Positions 22,781 through 37,300 of a DNA stretch of 64,000 nt are shown here, one piece after another (the stretch's first letter is position 1; every line of letters starts with the position of its first letter). Source of the stretch: Nilaparvata lugens (Eukaryota > Arthropoda > Insecta > Hemiptera > Delphacidae); NCBI RefSeq assembly GCF_014356525.2, contig NC_052508.1, forward strand, positions 64,752,917 to 64,816,916, read 5' to 3'. The notes beneath the pieces were generated by a model. It was given only the letters and a program-made list of their open reading frames with translations. It did no database searches and was not told where the DNA came from. A program made the position numbers and the translations under genes.

Positions 22781-25383
22781 CTGTGGTCATTTATCATAAT
22801 CTAATGCTTAATCCCGTTTTGTCATCCTCATTCCTTATCATTAGCAGAACAAGATTGCTAGTTAGAGATTCCAATATTCCTCAATCATTGTAATGTGATA
22901 TTATATAACTTTAGAGTATACTAAATACTAAAAGATTTTTATAGGTAGAGATGAGGGTTTGTAGAATTGAAAGAAGTGTTGAAAAATGAATCTTTTGGAA
23001 ATTGTTATCTTTGAATTACCAATATAAATATTATGGATTATTAAGTCTCATTCATTTATTTATCCAGCTTGTCTTTAGCATTGAGGATTCCGAGGCGTTA
23101 CTTATGTCTTTTGTAGTTTAATCATTATTATATAACGTTTGTAAAATAGCCTACACACCAACTGACACAATTCTTATTTAAAAAAAAGGGAAAATAATCA
23201 CACTTATATGAATAAATAGGTAATCTTAAAGAAAATCGCCGTTTATCCATGTCTAGTGAGATCAAATCAAATCATTTTTTATTTTGACAAGAACACAACT
23301 CAGTGAAATAAAGATATAAACTTCTATTCAGTTAGTTCCTGTCAAAACAAAAATATTAGAGATTTACTTCAAACGGTCAGCATTCCTAATAATTAACGTC
23401 ATTGCTTTTTATTCAACTATTGATGAAAGTTATTTGAAGTGAATTTCACTATAGTGTGAGTTAGCCTTTTTCCTATGAATATTACAGGAGTTTTTGCGAA
23501 ACAGTCTGCATTTTCTGGCTTTCAATTACCTATCTCGTTAGAAGAAAGTGGAAGATATCAACGGGATACTGAGATTATAAAAATGTTACTGAAGACTTAG
23601 AGCTTCTGCTATTCCCATTCTACTAAAAACCATCGTTATATATTTTTCCGAAGTGGAGAATTGTATATTTTCATATTTAGAGTGGCTGGATTAAAGAGAT
23701 ACTACTGCCTCAATGGCCATTCTGAGAATTTATCCAACGTGTTTATTGCTAATTTTTTACAAGAAATCACTGACCAGGGGAGAAAAACTAGGGATACTCC
23801 TTGTACTATTTCTCTCCCAAATTTAGACTAGTCCGAAAAAGGTTATGATTTCACTAATTTCTGAAATTGAAATTAGTAAGCATCAAAGAGGTTTTGAGAA
23901 ATTTAAGAAACTATTAGAACAGAGTTTAATCAATCAAGACATGAAGTCAATAAGGTATGATGAGAATCACTTCATATTGTAAGCTTTGGTTGAATGGCAA
24001 GTATTGATTTTAATTGTAAATAATGCTGACGGTTTGAAGTGATTGTCTCTATATTTTTGTTTTTGAAGACTACAATGGCAACTATGGTATGTTCTTATAA
24101 ATAAAATGGAGTCTTCAGAAGATTTTCAATGGGGGACACTGATTAAACTACATTAATAATAATGGGAAATACTAGAATGAAAAAATTGTAACATTTACTG
24201 CGACTAGACTAGTTTTGTTGCAACGACATTCATTATAAATTGAGTTCTCCAGTCTTTCAACCAAAACCAGTATTACTGTACCAATAAAATTGTTGACACC
24301 ATTTGCTTTTATTTTTGGGAGATTACAATATCACCTTCGTCAAAACAATTAATGAAAAGTCTAATAATTTAATAACTTTTGTATGTTCTATTTCTCCAAG
24401 CAGGCTCAGTCTTATGAGGAGTTCTTTTGAAATGTTTTCTGTTTGAGTGACAAACACACAATTTTCAATCATCCCAAATTTTATAAACTAGTAGGTAGCT
24501 TGATGATACCATTACAGATAACAGAACAATTTAGGATATTGTTAGTCAACAAAGTAGTAACATCTGTTGAATGGGCACCATTTTCATCTATAGACTGCTG
24601 TACATTAACAAACTACATTCACTTGAAGCCCTGTGCATAACAATGAGTAAAAATCTTAGTGGTTCCTCGTGAAAAGCTTAAGGAGGGGTACATTCCGGCG
24701 CAATATTTCCAAGGGTATAAATTACCGAGAAAATATCGACAATATCAATAGCACGATTACAGCAAGCTATTAATTGGCACTAAAGGAATGTGAAGGATTG
24801 AGTACCAATCATTTCTGAATTCTGAATAGATCTGAGACTAGTCACAAGTATGAGCTCTAGTCAGCATTCGTTGAATAAGGATCATGGATGCTTTTTTTTT
24901 AATGCTAACACTTTATGATAAACCTCAAAAATTGCTAGCAATTTGTCTTCAAGCAGCACTCGAAATGAATTTTCCTGTTCTGAGACGCTGAAAATCCCGC
25001 TGGTGTACATGCTGGTTTACATGTATTTGTCTGTGCCGGTGATATCGCCAGGTAGAAAACTGGGTGCCTGGCAAAAATCACTCCGGTGTGAACCCCCCCC
25101 CCCATCCGAGTTGTGGACAACTCTCACATCTACGAGTGTACATTGATGAAACATGTCAAATCTCTATTCATAATTAATAAAATAACCGTATTTAATGTTT
25201 CATATTTATTTTTACATGTAATGGCAACATCTAAACTAAACATAGGCAAACTAAAATACCACTTTTGTTGAAAAATAAGTATGACAGTTATTTAAAATCA
25301 TCCTTTTAGCCAGCCTTTCACGTTCCACCAGAAATTTTCGAGCATACAGTCAAAAATCGTAACGTTAGTGCCAGTCGCTTCCG
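22781..25383. other. Intergenic between YRDC and HOP
   Basis: No gene recognised. MITE-family copies lie near 23362-23461 and 23965-24051, and a copy of another dispersed repeat near 23775-23835. The last 60 bases before the HOP start contain an imperfect array of GAA/TTC words around CGTTCCACCAGAAATTTTCG. It could be a weak heat-shock element, but the spacing is not canonical. Confidence 0.4.
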
Positions 25384-25389
25384 ATGCAG
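25384..25389 (+). CDS. Stip1: HOP exon 1: Met-Gln only
   Basis: ATGCAG followed by GTATCC. A six-base coding exon plus 5' UTR is proposed because exon 2 lacks an in-frame Met. The joined start [11 protein letters not shown] matches the short N-terminus of HOP proteins, and the phase fits. Confidence 0.75.
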
Positions 25390-28300
25390 GTATCCTATGC
25401 TCTTTCAAATCAGGCAGGTTGGCTTGACTTTGCCTGTATTTGTCTGATTCTTATTTGTTTGATAATGAGTTTTATATTTCAACTAATTGTGAATTTCTTT
25501 TCTTATTTATGTGTACAAAACATATATACAAAACTCAATTTCATACAATTTTGTTTAGCATTTCATCTTATATAATCCTATTTTCACTTGATTTTAATGA
25601 GCAAAATCGATATTTCTGTGTATCTGTTTGAGTAAGTTGCTAATTGTGTTGCTTGTGTGTGTTAAGGTGGATGAGCTTAAGAAGAAAGGCAACGATGCGC
25701 TGCAGCAGGGCAACTTTGCGGAGGCGATCAGTTGCTACACTGAGGCGATCCAGTTGGACGGCAGCAACCACGTGTTGTTCAGCAACCGATCGGCCGCCTA
25801 TGCCAAGTCGGGCGACTACGACAAGGCGCTGCAAGACGCCGAGCAGACTGTCAAGCTGAAACCTGATTGGGCCAAGGTGAGTCAGGGTTTCAATCGATAT
25901 CCAATCAAAAATTGATTTAAAAACCATTGGATTTTTTGGTAGTGTTGAAATTCCGTATCGAAATCATGTATCACATGACCACCTTCCTATTTAAAAAAAA
26001 ATTAAGTTGCATTCAAAATGGTGGACCAGATTTTTAAAGTCATAGTAAAGTAGTATTTTCAATTCGAGTAACATCCCCAATCACACCCACCTTGGAATCA
26101 CTTCTTTTTATGAGATACTAAGCCGTTCTCAGACTTTTTCTCTCTTTTCTGCTTTGAATAGTATTGATTAATAATGTGAATATTTCCGAAACGGTTTGAG
26201 ATATCGATATGCGGTTTCTGCCATTCATTTTTTCTTGAAATTCCCTATCGAAATCATGTATCGCATGACCACCTTCCTATTTAAAAAAATTGCATAGTTG
26301 CCTGTAAAGTTGGTATACAGGCGAAAGTTTTACGTGACAACGACTTTGAGTGGTAAAATAATTTTAAAGTGAATATTCATTCCTATAGTTGGAAGAAGGA
26401 TGAAATAATAGTAACAATTTAAAACATTTATTTATACAAAGAATTATATTTAAAACATTAATTTATACAAAGAATCTCGCACTGAATTTCATATTAACAA
26501 AATTTTATTTTTACCTTCACACATCCTCAACAAAATCACTCTGTCTCTCTCGCTCTTAGGCGGGCTAACTGTGCTCGATTCAATTTTTTACATAGCAAGT
26601 CGCGCTCATTTTTTCAAGTTAAACAAATTATTATTGGCTGAGAAACGATTTATACTACTTTTGTGATTGAAAACTACCACAACATTGTGATTACTACAAC
26701 ATAACCTATTCACTTATACCTATTATACTTACACTTATACCTATCTACTTATTTATTTAGCGTATGGCAGTATACACAACACATTTATGATCACAAAATT
26801 CGAAAAAAAAAGAAAACAATAGAAAATTCATATATAAATCGAATGAAAATATCTTAGTCACTTTTGACCTGGAAATTAGAGGCATGCTTCCAGGGTATTT
26901 AAGTAGGCTATTGATGCTGGTTTAGCCACCAGGAAATCTTCATGTGCACCTGTGTATGCTGATCTGGGACATTCCTCCACTATGTGTCTCACAGTCTGGA
27001 CTGCTCCACACTCACAGAAAGGGGAGTCAGCCTTCCCCCACTTATGCATCAGATAGGCACATCTACCATGATGAGTTCGTACCCTATTCAATGCCGACCA
27101 TGTTTTACGAGGCAAATCGAAGCCTGGTGGCCTTTTGGTTACAAATGGGATGTCAATGTTCTGCTTTGCTGACCACGCTTGTTGCCAGGCCTCAGTTATA
27201 CGGAAACCTGAATCTAAGGCTGTAATTGCCGTCCTAACCGGTGGCTTACGAGATTGCAGACGTCTCTGATTGGCATCTTGTATATCCTCATGTATTGGCA
27301 GGCTTCGATTTTCCTGTATCTTCTTGTACTCTCTAGTAAGGGCATTCATGCGTCGAAGATTTGGGGGTGGGATGTGACTCAACACCGGGAGCCATTCCAC
27401 AGGGGTAGATTTTAGAACACCACCTATCATTCTCATTGAGTTATTTAGCTGAACATCAACCCTATGAACATGAGAGCTATTCATCCAGACTGGAGCACAG
27501 TACTCAGCAGCTGAAAAGACAAGGCTTAGGGCTGTAGAGCGTAATGTAGATGCTGAAGCTCCCCATGATGTTCCGCAAAGTTTTTGCATAATATTGTTTC
27601 GGGTTTTTAGTTTTTCTGCTGTCTTTGTTAGGTGCTCTTTGAATGAAAGTGTCCTATCAAGTATCACGCCCAAATATTTTGGAGCCTTATTGTGTTTAAG
27701 GCTTCTATTCTCGAATTGAATTCTTAGCTCTCTGTTAGCTTCTCTATTGTTCAGGTGGAAGCATGCAACTTCTGTTTTACTGGCATTTGGTTGGAGACGC
27801 CATCTTCGAAAGTACCTACCCATCTCTCTCAAGTCATCTGTAAGAATTTCCTCTGACTCTTCAAATGATTTACACTGTGTCGATAATACCCAGTCATCAG
27901 CATAGCCATGTTTTCTAGTCAAGGTTTCTGGCATGTCAGCAATATACAGACTGAACAAGAGAGGGGCAAGAACTGAGCCCTGAGGCAGACCATTCTTAAG
28001 TTTCCTTTGTGAGCTTATATCAGATCCAATGATGACTTTGAAAGTTCTATCACTCAGCATATTATTCACAAGACGAGCTGTTATTTTACACTTGATCACT
28101 TTTAGGAGCTGCTGATAGATCGATAAAGGCAGCAGATGTTTTCAATTTCTTCTGGAAACCAGCTTCAATGCATGTTGTAAGTGATAGAACTTGATCAACA
28201 CAGCTCCTGTTTGGTCTGAACCCAGCCTGCTCAACAGGTATGATTTCAAATATTTTCTGGCATACTCTATTATAGATTAGCCTCTCCAGTAGTTTATACA

Positions 28301-31300
28301 CCACCGACAGTAATGCAATTGGTCTATAGTTTTTTGCTGAGTTTGCTGGTTTTCCTGGTTTCAAAATTGCTATAATCTTTGACTGCCTCAGCTCTTTGGG
28401 TACATTGCCAGTTTGCATAACATCAGTGAAGAATTTAGCCAGCCATACCTTTGCATATTTTCCACATTTAACTAGAAATTCTGGGTTTACACTATCAAAT
28501 CCTGGTGCTTTTCCAGAAGCTACATGCTTGAGAGCTGATGCGACTTCTTCTGGGGTGAAAGGTAGACTGAATTCACTCTCTGTTGCCTGTCTCTTAAGTT
28601 GGCTCAGCTCATGTTTTATTTTGGTCGAGTGTTCTCTGTCCACTTGTGCTCTGGATGTTTCCACTATGTGAGATGCTATTGAGTTTGCAGAGACACCTGC
28701 TTTTTGTCTTTCCATGGGTGCTCCACTGCCCAATTTCCTTAGAAGAGCCCATGCTTGTCGACTTGAGGTTTGGAAGTTCATGTTCTCAACCACATTCATC
28801 CATTTCTGTTTTCTTGCCTCATCAAGACTATGAAGGAGTTCATCTGCCACCTCTTGCTCACCCGTCTCCAAGAAGGTTTGATAAAGTTCATCACTATTCT
28901 GGGACCAGCCTGGAATATATTCTCTGCGATATCCTCTTGGGATGCACTTTTTAGCTGTACTAATGACTGCCCCAACAAATCGTTTATAATTTTTACTTAG
29001 AGGAGGTATCCAACCCAGGCATTTATCAAGTTCTTTTGAGTACCTTTCCCAGTCAGCTTTTTGGAAGTTCCATCTTGGATGTGGTGTGGAAGTCACAAGT
29101 GGTACCTGGTGACCTATTTCTATGAGAACTGGACGATGCTGACTGTTTGGAAAGTCAGAGAGAACTCGTCTGGTGATTGGAAGTGGTTGGCCCTTGTTAT
29201 CACATGAGGAAAAGCATAGATCTGGATTGTATTCCTGCCTCCAAGCTGCAGATTTAAATGTGAACCGGTCTTTTGCATCAAACACAAGATTGAGATTTCC
29301 ACTTTCAGCCCATTCCACCACAGCTTCACCATTTGCATTGCAGTCCCTATACTTCCACTGTTCATGATGACTATTGAAATCCCCTAAATAAACTGCAGGG
29401 TGAGGCTGAATTGGGATCACTGCAGTTGGCCATGGGGTGTTAGGTGGTTTGTAGATGTTAGTAACTGTGATATTTCCTATCTTGACTACAACAGCATTGA
29501 TGTCATTGTCTGTTGAGGTGGAGATTAGGGTGGCATTGTCTATATTGCATCTCACATAGGTTGCAACTCCATATACATTATGGTATGTAGCACCAAGTAG
29601 GTCATAGCCAGGTCATAGCTATCATAGGTCATACCTATCTACTTATACTTATTCACATAACCTATTCACTAAGTAGTGGCGCAGTCGCAGGAGATTGCTC
29701 CGTTTCACTCTCTCTCCAGGTGAATGCTGGTGCGTTGCTCGCCACTGCTCCTATTCGTGCTCTTTCCAGACGACCGTGAACCGAAACGAACGCTCTCACT
29801 CGCTCTCATTGTGAGCGCATAACGTGGGAACGTAACGCAGTTTCTTGAAGTGTCACCCGGCAAACCAATTTATAAGACGTTGTCACGTCAAAAATGAAGT
29901 TGCATTCAATATGGCGGATCCAAAATGGTGGACCAGATTTTTAGTCATAGTAAAGTAGTATTTTCAATTCGAGTAACATCCCCAATCACACCCACCTTGG
30001 AATCACTTCTTTCTATGAGATACTAAGCTGTTCTCAGACTTTTTCTCTCTTTTCTGCTTTGAATAGTATTGATTAATAATGTGAATATTTCCGAAACGGT
30101 TTGAGATATCGATATGCGGTTTCTGTATTCATTTTTTCTTGAAATTCCCTATCGAAATCATGTATCGCATGACCACCTTCCTATTTAAAAAAATGAAGTT
30201 GCATTCAATATGGCGGACCATATTTTTAAAGTCATTGTAAAGTAGTTTTTAATTTGAGTAGGATCCCCAATCACACCCACCGTCAAATTACCTTTTTGTA
30301 TGAGATATTAGGCCGTTCTCGGATTTTTCACCCACTCTGTAGATAACACTAATCCCATTCCATTTATAACACACTTTCCATTCAACAAATGCTGACAGAT
30401 TGAAGTGAATTTAACCACAGAATAGCTATTTTATTTTGTCGACTCTGTAATTTTGAATGTATTGTATGACAGTTTTCTATATGGGGTATAGTTTTTTTTA
30501 TTGAAGGATTGATATACATAGAAATTGCCGATATAGGCCTATGGTCTATACGTCTATATTGCTGTTTGTGCCAATTATTGTCAATATGTGGTATAATTAT
30601 ATTGTTACTCCTGTAAGGGGTTTCCCACAAACGCAAAAATTCATGCTATTTTACTATGAAAAAATGTAATAATTATTTAGTCTTTGATTAAATATTTTTA
30701 TTTCACTGTTTAGGGTTATTCACGCAAAGGCGCCTCCCTGCACTACCTGGGGCGATTCGAGGATGCCATTTTGGCGTACCAGGAGGGCCTGAAGCTGGAG
30801 CCAAACAACGAGCAGCTGAAGGAGGGAGTGAGGGAGAGCACACAGAGTATGAACAGCAGTATGCCTGGAATGGGAGGCCTCGGCGGATTTCCTGGCGCTA
30901 ATATTTTTTCAGGTAAGTTGTGATGTGCGTTTCTATTAGTTCTACTTCATCTAGTTCATGATAAGTATTTTCTCAAATATTCCCTCAACTAGCTAATAGC
31001 TAGAGGGGTTCAAAGTATGTGTATACTGGTTTTATTGAAATTGTATATTGAAATAAATGATTTGAAATTTGTAATGATTATTACAGTATACAGTATAAAT
31101 ATTACAGTATACCGTAAAAATTCATTTCTTTCAAAGGAGAAACTTTGCAATTGAATGAAACTTCTCATTCGAGTGGATAAAAATCATGTTATGGTATATT
31201 TCAATTTGATGATAATCCAGTAGTGAGTAGGTCAAGTATTGAATAGAAAATCCATCAAACGTAATTCTTTCCATCAGATTCAACAGATATCCCGTTTATT

Positions 31301-34300
31301 GAATCGATTTACATGAATTGAATCAGATTTAGATCGCATCTCTTTGATAATTTCAGTGAAAATAAAATCGTAATGTTTCTGTATTCTATCAATAGTGCTT
31401 GAGCATATTTAATCAGGAAGTAACAGTTTTTATTCAATATTTGTGTTTAATTTTCAAATTGTTTGTGTTTTTCTGCTTTCTCATCAGACTTCTTAGTTTT
31501 GAAATAGATCATTAATCCCTGATGTGCATTCTTTGATTAGAAAGCTTGGTTCCGAACAAATATTTGGGCTATTTGTGCAACAAAACCAGGAATAGAAAAA
31601 GTTCCGGTGTTTTATCGGACATGGATGCCTATTTTTCTTTCCTGAAGATTGCTTTCGCTTACCTTATTAAATGAATGGATCCTATTTATTTGCTTCTATG
31701 TTCTACTATTTTACGTTTCATTATTTGAAATGTTACATTTTCAATTATATTTTCTGTATTGATTTGTGTTTGATGTTTCTAAAAGTATGGGAAAGTTGTT
31801 TAAAAGGGGACATGTTGAATTATGAATATCGATTTATACTTGACATGTGCTCTATAACTTACATACACTTTGTTTCCACATTATACCCAGGCTAAATTAT
31901 TTATGTGGTGATAACGTGATATTAAAAGTTTCTCATATGATCACTGTTGAATTATGTATAAATAATTGAACGTTATTTTGACAAATATATGCTCCCACAC
32001 AAGTTTCCATTAGCTGAATTTTTAAACTGTAAGCTATATGGTTAATATTAACCAAAAATCTTCGCAATGCAAGCTAGTGTTGAAGATCATCTTCATATAA
32101 ATTTGTTTGACGCCGTATAATTTCTGCTTATTCATTCAATCATGTTCAATTTTATAAAAATATACTTGTTACTATAGTGAAATTCACTTCAAACTGTCAG
32201 CATTGGCTGATTGTAGAATATTGTTGTTTCATGTACGGAGAGCTGACACAGTTTGAGGTGAGTCTCACTGTAGTAGCAGGTTGATCATATTTGAAGCCAA
32301 TGCTCGTTAATAGGAACATCATTATAAGATCTCCTATCTCCAAAACATTGGCAAACCAAAGTCCGAACAATTTTCAGTTTTCAGTATTTCTTCTCGAAAT
32401 ACTGGCTATGGTGCTTGGTACATTCAATATAGCCTAGTTAATTTTCATTTTCATCTCTTAGTATTCAAATTCCAAATTATTGAAAAATTCTGTATTTTTA
32501 TTTATTAATTTTTGAAATACATGTTTTTATTTTTGCAGGAGCCAACAACCCTTTCAACGCACCCGATCTGTTTGTGAAACTTAGAAACGATCCTCACACT
32601 AGAGCCTTATTAGATGATCCTGACTATTTGCAATTATTAGAAACACTTAAAAAGAACCCTAATGCCTTAAGGTAGGTAATCCAACTCTATTTCTTATCTT
32701 TAGGGCCGTTTGCACGGTCCCTGTTTAAACGGAATCTCAAATTAAATTGGATCAAATCTGTATTGAGTTTTGTTTGTTATAATATGATTGATTTTGAGAT
32801 TAATCCAACAAATGATTCAATTTAGTTTGAACTCTCACTGTACAAACGGTTCTTACTATATCAATTACAATCTTGATCTGATGTTAATAAACTCTTGCAG
32901 CAACAGATCTAGTAATTAGGGTTAGGATTCCGTTATTACGGAAGAACTCAATATTAGCCGGCTGAGCTATTTCTATATCCCGATTATATAATACTGATAT
33001 TACTCTGGTACCCGAAGCTGAGACGCCAGTGGTGTCCGTGTGTAATAGCAGCAATTTGGTTTAATGATTTACGATTATTCTCGGACACCGGTGGTGTTCA
33101 AGATCTGGTGTTCCAGCCCTTTTTCTAGCTTATTCTTAGTACTAGTTTTCTTTTCGTCATTCATTCCTTTTTATAGTATATATCTTAATTTTTCTCTGGT
33201 ATACATTAGATAATACGTTCTAATATTATTAGTACGCTTATTTGTAATATATGATAAATGAGAACAAAATCTGATTGGTTAGTCCATGTGGGCAAATCGT
33301 TATTCTTTTATTCATTGTTCATCCTGCTAAATCATGAGAGATGTAAACAGATGTATTCAATAAGCTGTCTGTACATGTTCGTGACAATGATTGCAAACAG
33401 TTGAGAAAACTTGTTTATATAGAAACAGTTAATAAAGAAAACTGTATCACATAGTCAAGGACTTGCATTTTTCAGATTAAATTCTACGGACTCTGCAACT
33501 TTAACGTCCAGTGAGATTAACTCCCCGAATTCTTCCGTTCAAATATTTATTTTCTTTTCATTACAATCTGGAAATTTCAGACATAATTTTGATTATTTTA
33601 AACTAATTTAGGAAGAGTTCGTCTCGAGCGACTCAGGTCGAGACTCGACTCGACTAGAGCATGTTTTTCCAAATGGTGATACTCAGACCAGTCGATTCTA
33701 GTCTCCGCGACTGTCACCATTTGAAAACACATACTCTCGACTAGAGTCGAGTCTCTTCTCGACCTGAGTCGCGTGAGTGTGAGTTGAGCCTTACTGTAAT
33801 AGAAATGTTGAACTATGATAAACATTAGTCATTAGACTGAAGGACTGCAGTGTACTACCTTCAAGTTGGACTTCAACTTGCTACGGAAATGACAATCGTT
33901 CTACAGACTGTTATAGACATTGATAACCGGTTCCACCAAGCTCGGTCAAGACATTTGAACATGATTGAGCCGGGTACTCTTTACAAGTGTTAACTGGAAT
34001 TATCCATAGTAACTATCGCCATATGAATTGTTTGTTCTGTAGTCTAGTCCGTGCAAACCTTAGTTTGCAGCACTAGGCTTTACGGCCAATGTCATTTCAA
34101 TATAACAATAGGAGCTCGCTGTTGCCGTTCTTATGCTGATTTAAACAAAAAGTCTTTCTCGCACACAATTAGCTCACTGACTTTGGATTCTGTGAAATCT
34201 GGCAGCACTGTAGCCTACTCCATAAGAGCAATGCTGTGAACTAAGGTTTGCACAGACCTTAGTGCACTATGTGTAAACCGTACCTGATTTGACCATGTTC

Positions 34301-37300
34301 AAATATCTTGACCGAGCTTGGTGTAACCACGAATAAGACTTTTCACCTTGAACTTTTGTCTCAAGATTAATTCATATACAATCTAAATTTTTAGTTATGA
34401 ATGAATATTATCAATTAGTAATGTTTGATCTGATGAATTAGTAATCTGTATTTGAGTATTTATTTTGTGTTTCAGTTCGAAACTGAGCGACCCCCGCGTT
34501 TTGGCCACCCTGGGCGTGCTGTGGGACCTCGACCTGAGCGCCAACCGCTCCGAGGAGCCCATGGACGTCGACCCTCCCAAACCCACCACCTCCTCCGCCC
34601 CCAAAAAGGAGTCCGAACCGCCCACGGTTGACCCCGATGCTAATCTATCGCCCGAAGAAAAGAAGGTTCGCTATTCTCATCTTGTGAATTCCTTTATTTA
34701 AGTTATACTGCCAGCACAAATCCTATACAGTACAATGATTCTATTCTGTACAATGCTTCTATATAGTTCAATGATTTGCTTATTACTTTCAGTATTTTTA
34801 AGAGAGTTTCTGTCATTGTCCTACTACACAATGCAGTAGTCAATTCTCTGTCTCACTCATGCTCACTGTTGTTGCCGCCAACACTCATGTTTGGATATAT
34901 AAAGTTTAGAAATCTCTGATTCGAGTCTACGTTGTTGTTTCTAACCTCCAAACAAGCAATAATAATAATTGGTGTTAATTGTATCGTTTGGTTGTATTTC
35001 GAAAGATTTTTTAGAGTTTATAACCTATATGTAATTTTATGTCTTTAATTTCACAACTAATTAATTAATTTAATTTTAATTTTCAACTAATTTTTTATAG
35101 TTTATAACCTAGGCCTATATGTAATTTTATGTCTTTAATTTTTTTTAAATAAGTGCAATATAAAGTCTTCACTTCATTGTTTTCTTAGGTACATTAATTT
35201 ATTCTATTTCTTATGTCAACCTTCAAAATTTTTAAATAACTATTCCTGGACCGATAATTAGGTGGCAAAGCAGTGATGTGTGATTCTCCATAACCTAATA
35301 ATACTGTAGGCAACATTTTATGAAAATTTGAGAGAGAAATGGTACAGGCCCTGCCCAGTTTTTCCTCCAAGGTCATAATTATATTATGATTATAGTGGTT
35401 TGTACAATAAATGAATAATATAGGTAACATAATAGTGTTTAACTATTCAGTTTTTAGAAAATATATTTGAAACTGACGTCAAAATACTCACTCTTTTAAT
35501 ATACTTATATAATATGCTTGCTATTAGCAATAAATTGGAGCTCTTTTTAATTATCGCAGTGACTATTCAAATAAAAAATCTTACATGATTATGCGATTCA
35601 ATAATGAAATTAAGTAATTTTCATTTGATTATTGAAAGATTTATAAGCTTCAGCTTTGAATTAGCGTATTTAAAGCTCAATTTTATAATGAAATGTTACT
35701 CAAATTTATGTTTATTTTGTGTTTAAGTGATTTCCCTTTTCTCAGTTCCGTTAATAATTATACGAAATTTTATTTGTTTTGCAGGCGAAAGCTGAAAAGA
35801 ATCTAGGTAACGAAGCTTATAAGAAGAAAGACTTTGAAACTGCTTTGAAACATTACAATAATGCTATCGAAATTATTCCTACTGAAATGACGTATTACAA
35901 TAATATTGCCGGTAAGTGTTATCACCATATCAATTACATTAAAATATTGTCATTTTAAATTAGAAAGTGTGTAATCGTAGGTTCAAGTTTCTGCGATTGT
36001 AGACTGTAATGTTATTGATATTGTATTATCTTGAATAATACCAGAATATCTTCAGGTCTATCTATAAAAATGTTCTAGTAGATCACATTTTAGATTCATC
36101 ATTAGAAAGAGTAGCCTATATAAAATGAGTCTATATCATATTATCCCAACAAATCACCGCCCATTAGATCACTACCACATCATCCATAGTCTGATACGGT
36201 CTGAAGTACTTGATCTAAACCTTTTCATGTCTATTTTCACGTTTTTCGATCTGTTCATTTGAATCATTAAGTAAGTAAATGAATAAAACCATACAAAAGT
36301 TTTTTTTAGAATTTTAAACAACTGAAGATACTACACTATTGAACGGGATTTGAAAGAGAATATACATAACTCATGTGCGATGTTGTAGCTCTTAGTTTTA
36401 CTTACTGTTCATTGATGAACCGTATTTCTTTGAAAAGATATTACAATGGCACTATAGCAGCAAGTTCTACCATAGTGCCATTGTAATATCTTTTCAAAGA
36501 AATACTATACTGAAATTTACTTCAAACTGTCATTATTCCTGATAGATAACATCAATATTTCCCAATCAACCTTGTCAGTGATTCTCACTGTATTTTCTAT
36601 AGTAATTGAGCTATTATAAAAAGTTCCATCGCTTTTGTAATATTCATAATTTTGTTTCCAATGTTGGTTTTTAACGGTCTTTCCATTTAATTTTCAGCTG
36701 TATACTTTGAGCAAAAGGAATGGCAAAAGTGCATAGACCAGTGTCACAAGGCCATCGAAGTTGGTCGTGAAAATAGAGCCGATTTCAAATTGATTGCAAA
36801 AGCTTTCTCGCGTATTGGAAACGTTTATAGGAAGATGGAGGTAAGACATCAGTAATATAAAACTTATTCTACTCAATTTAGTTGAATAACTGGTCATATT
36901 TAGAAATGAATGAATGGGTAATTATATCACATCTGAAATGCACATTGTATAAAACAGTAAGATCAATTATTATTCAGTTGTTCTACGCAATATATATTGT
37001 ACTTTCAAACTGCAATGTCTTATCTGCATTTTTGGCTCAGTTCTTCTTGTCTTAAATGAAGAGACTTGAGATATTGTCAAGATTATTGTCTTGAATAGTT
37101 TGTCAAATTGTTTTTAACAAGCGATGTTTGTGAACGAAGTAAATTAGGTTTAGTATTCTATTATTATCATTGGTATTTTAAGACTGTTTTTCTTTTATCA
37201 CAAGATGTTGAATTAGTTTTATCATTTTCATTCAGTTGATATGATTTGTTTCATATTAGGAATGGCACAACGCAAAGACTTTCTATGAAAAATCGATGTC

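Larger units (their letters stand above)
26753..29630 (-). mobile_element. 5'-truncated, internally deleted non-LTR retrotransposon (jockey-like LINE)
   Basis: The 16-bp sequence ATACCTATCTACTTAT flanks it on both sides (26737-26752 and 29631-29646), so this is one insertion event of 2.88 kb. The minus strand reads endonuclease, reverse transcriptase and a C-terminal Cys/His region, and ends in a TAAATAAAT tail at 26753. ORF1 and the start of the endonuclease are missing, as in most LINE copies. The clade is inferred from domain order and the LPQGS and YADD motifs. It inserted antisense to HOP. Confidence 0.85.
25877..30713 (+). other. HOP intron 2, enlarged by repeats and a LINE
   Basis: 4.8 kb. 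It contains copies of a unit of about 290-300 bp at 26004-26290, 29889-30192 and (partial) 30196-30335. A fragment of a unit end lies at about 25945-26003. Between the full units sits unrelated sequence into which the LINE 26753-29630 inserted. A half-copy of the small MITE family lies near 30350-30420. Confidence 0.75.
30913..32538 (+). other. HOP intron 3
   Basis: No gene. It holds a well-preserved copy of the small MITE family (32172-32276) directly followed by the inverted copy of the dispersed repeat (32289-32422). Confidence 0.6.

Noticed and set aside
25310..25345. Heat-shock element upstream of HOP
   Set aside because: GAA/TTC words are present but not in the alternating 5-base spacing needed; too weak to list as a site.
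26944..29367. Plus-strand open frames of 62-102 codons within HOP intron 2
   Set aside because: They are antisense to the LINE polymerase and endonuclease frames.
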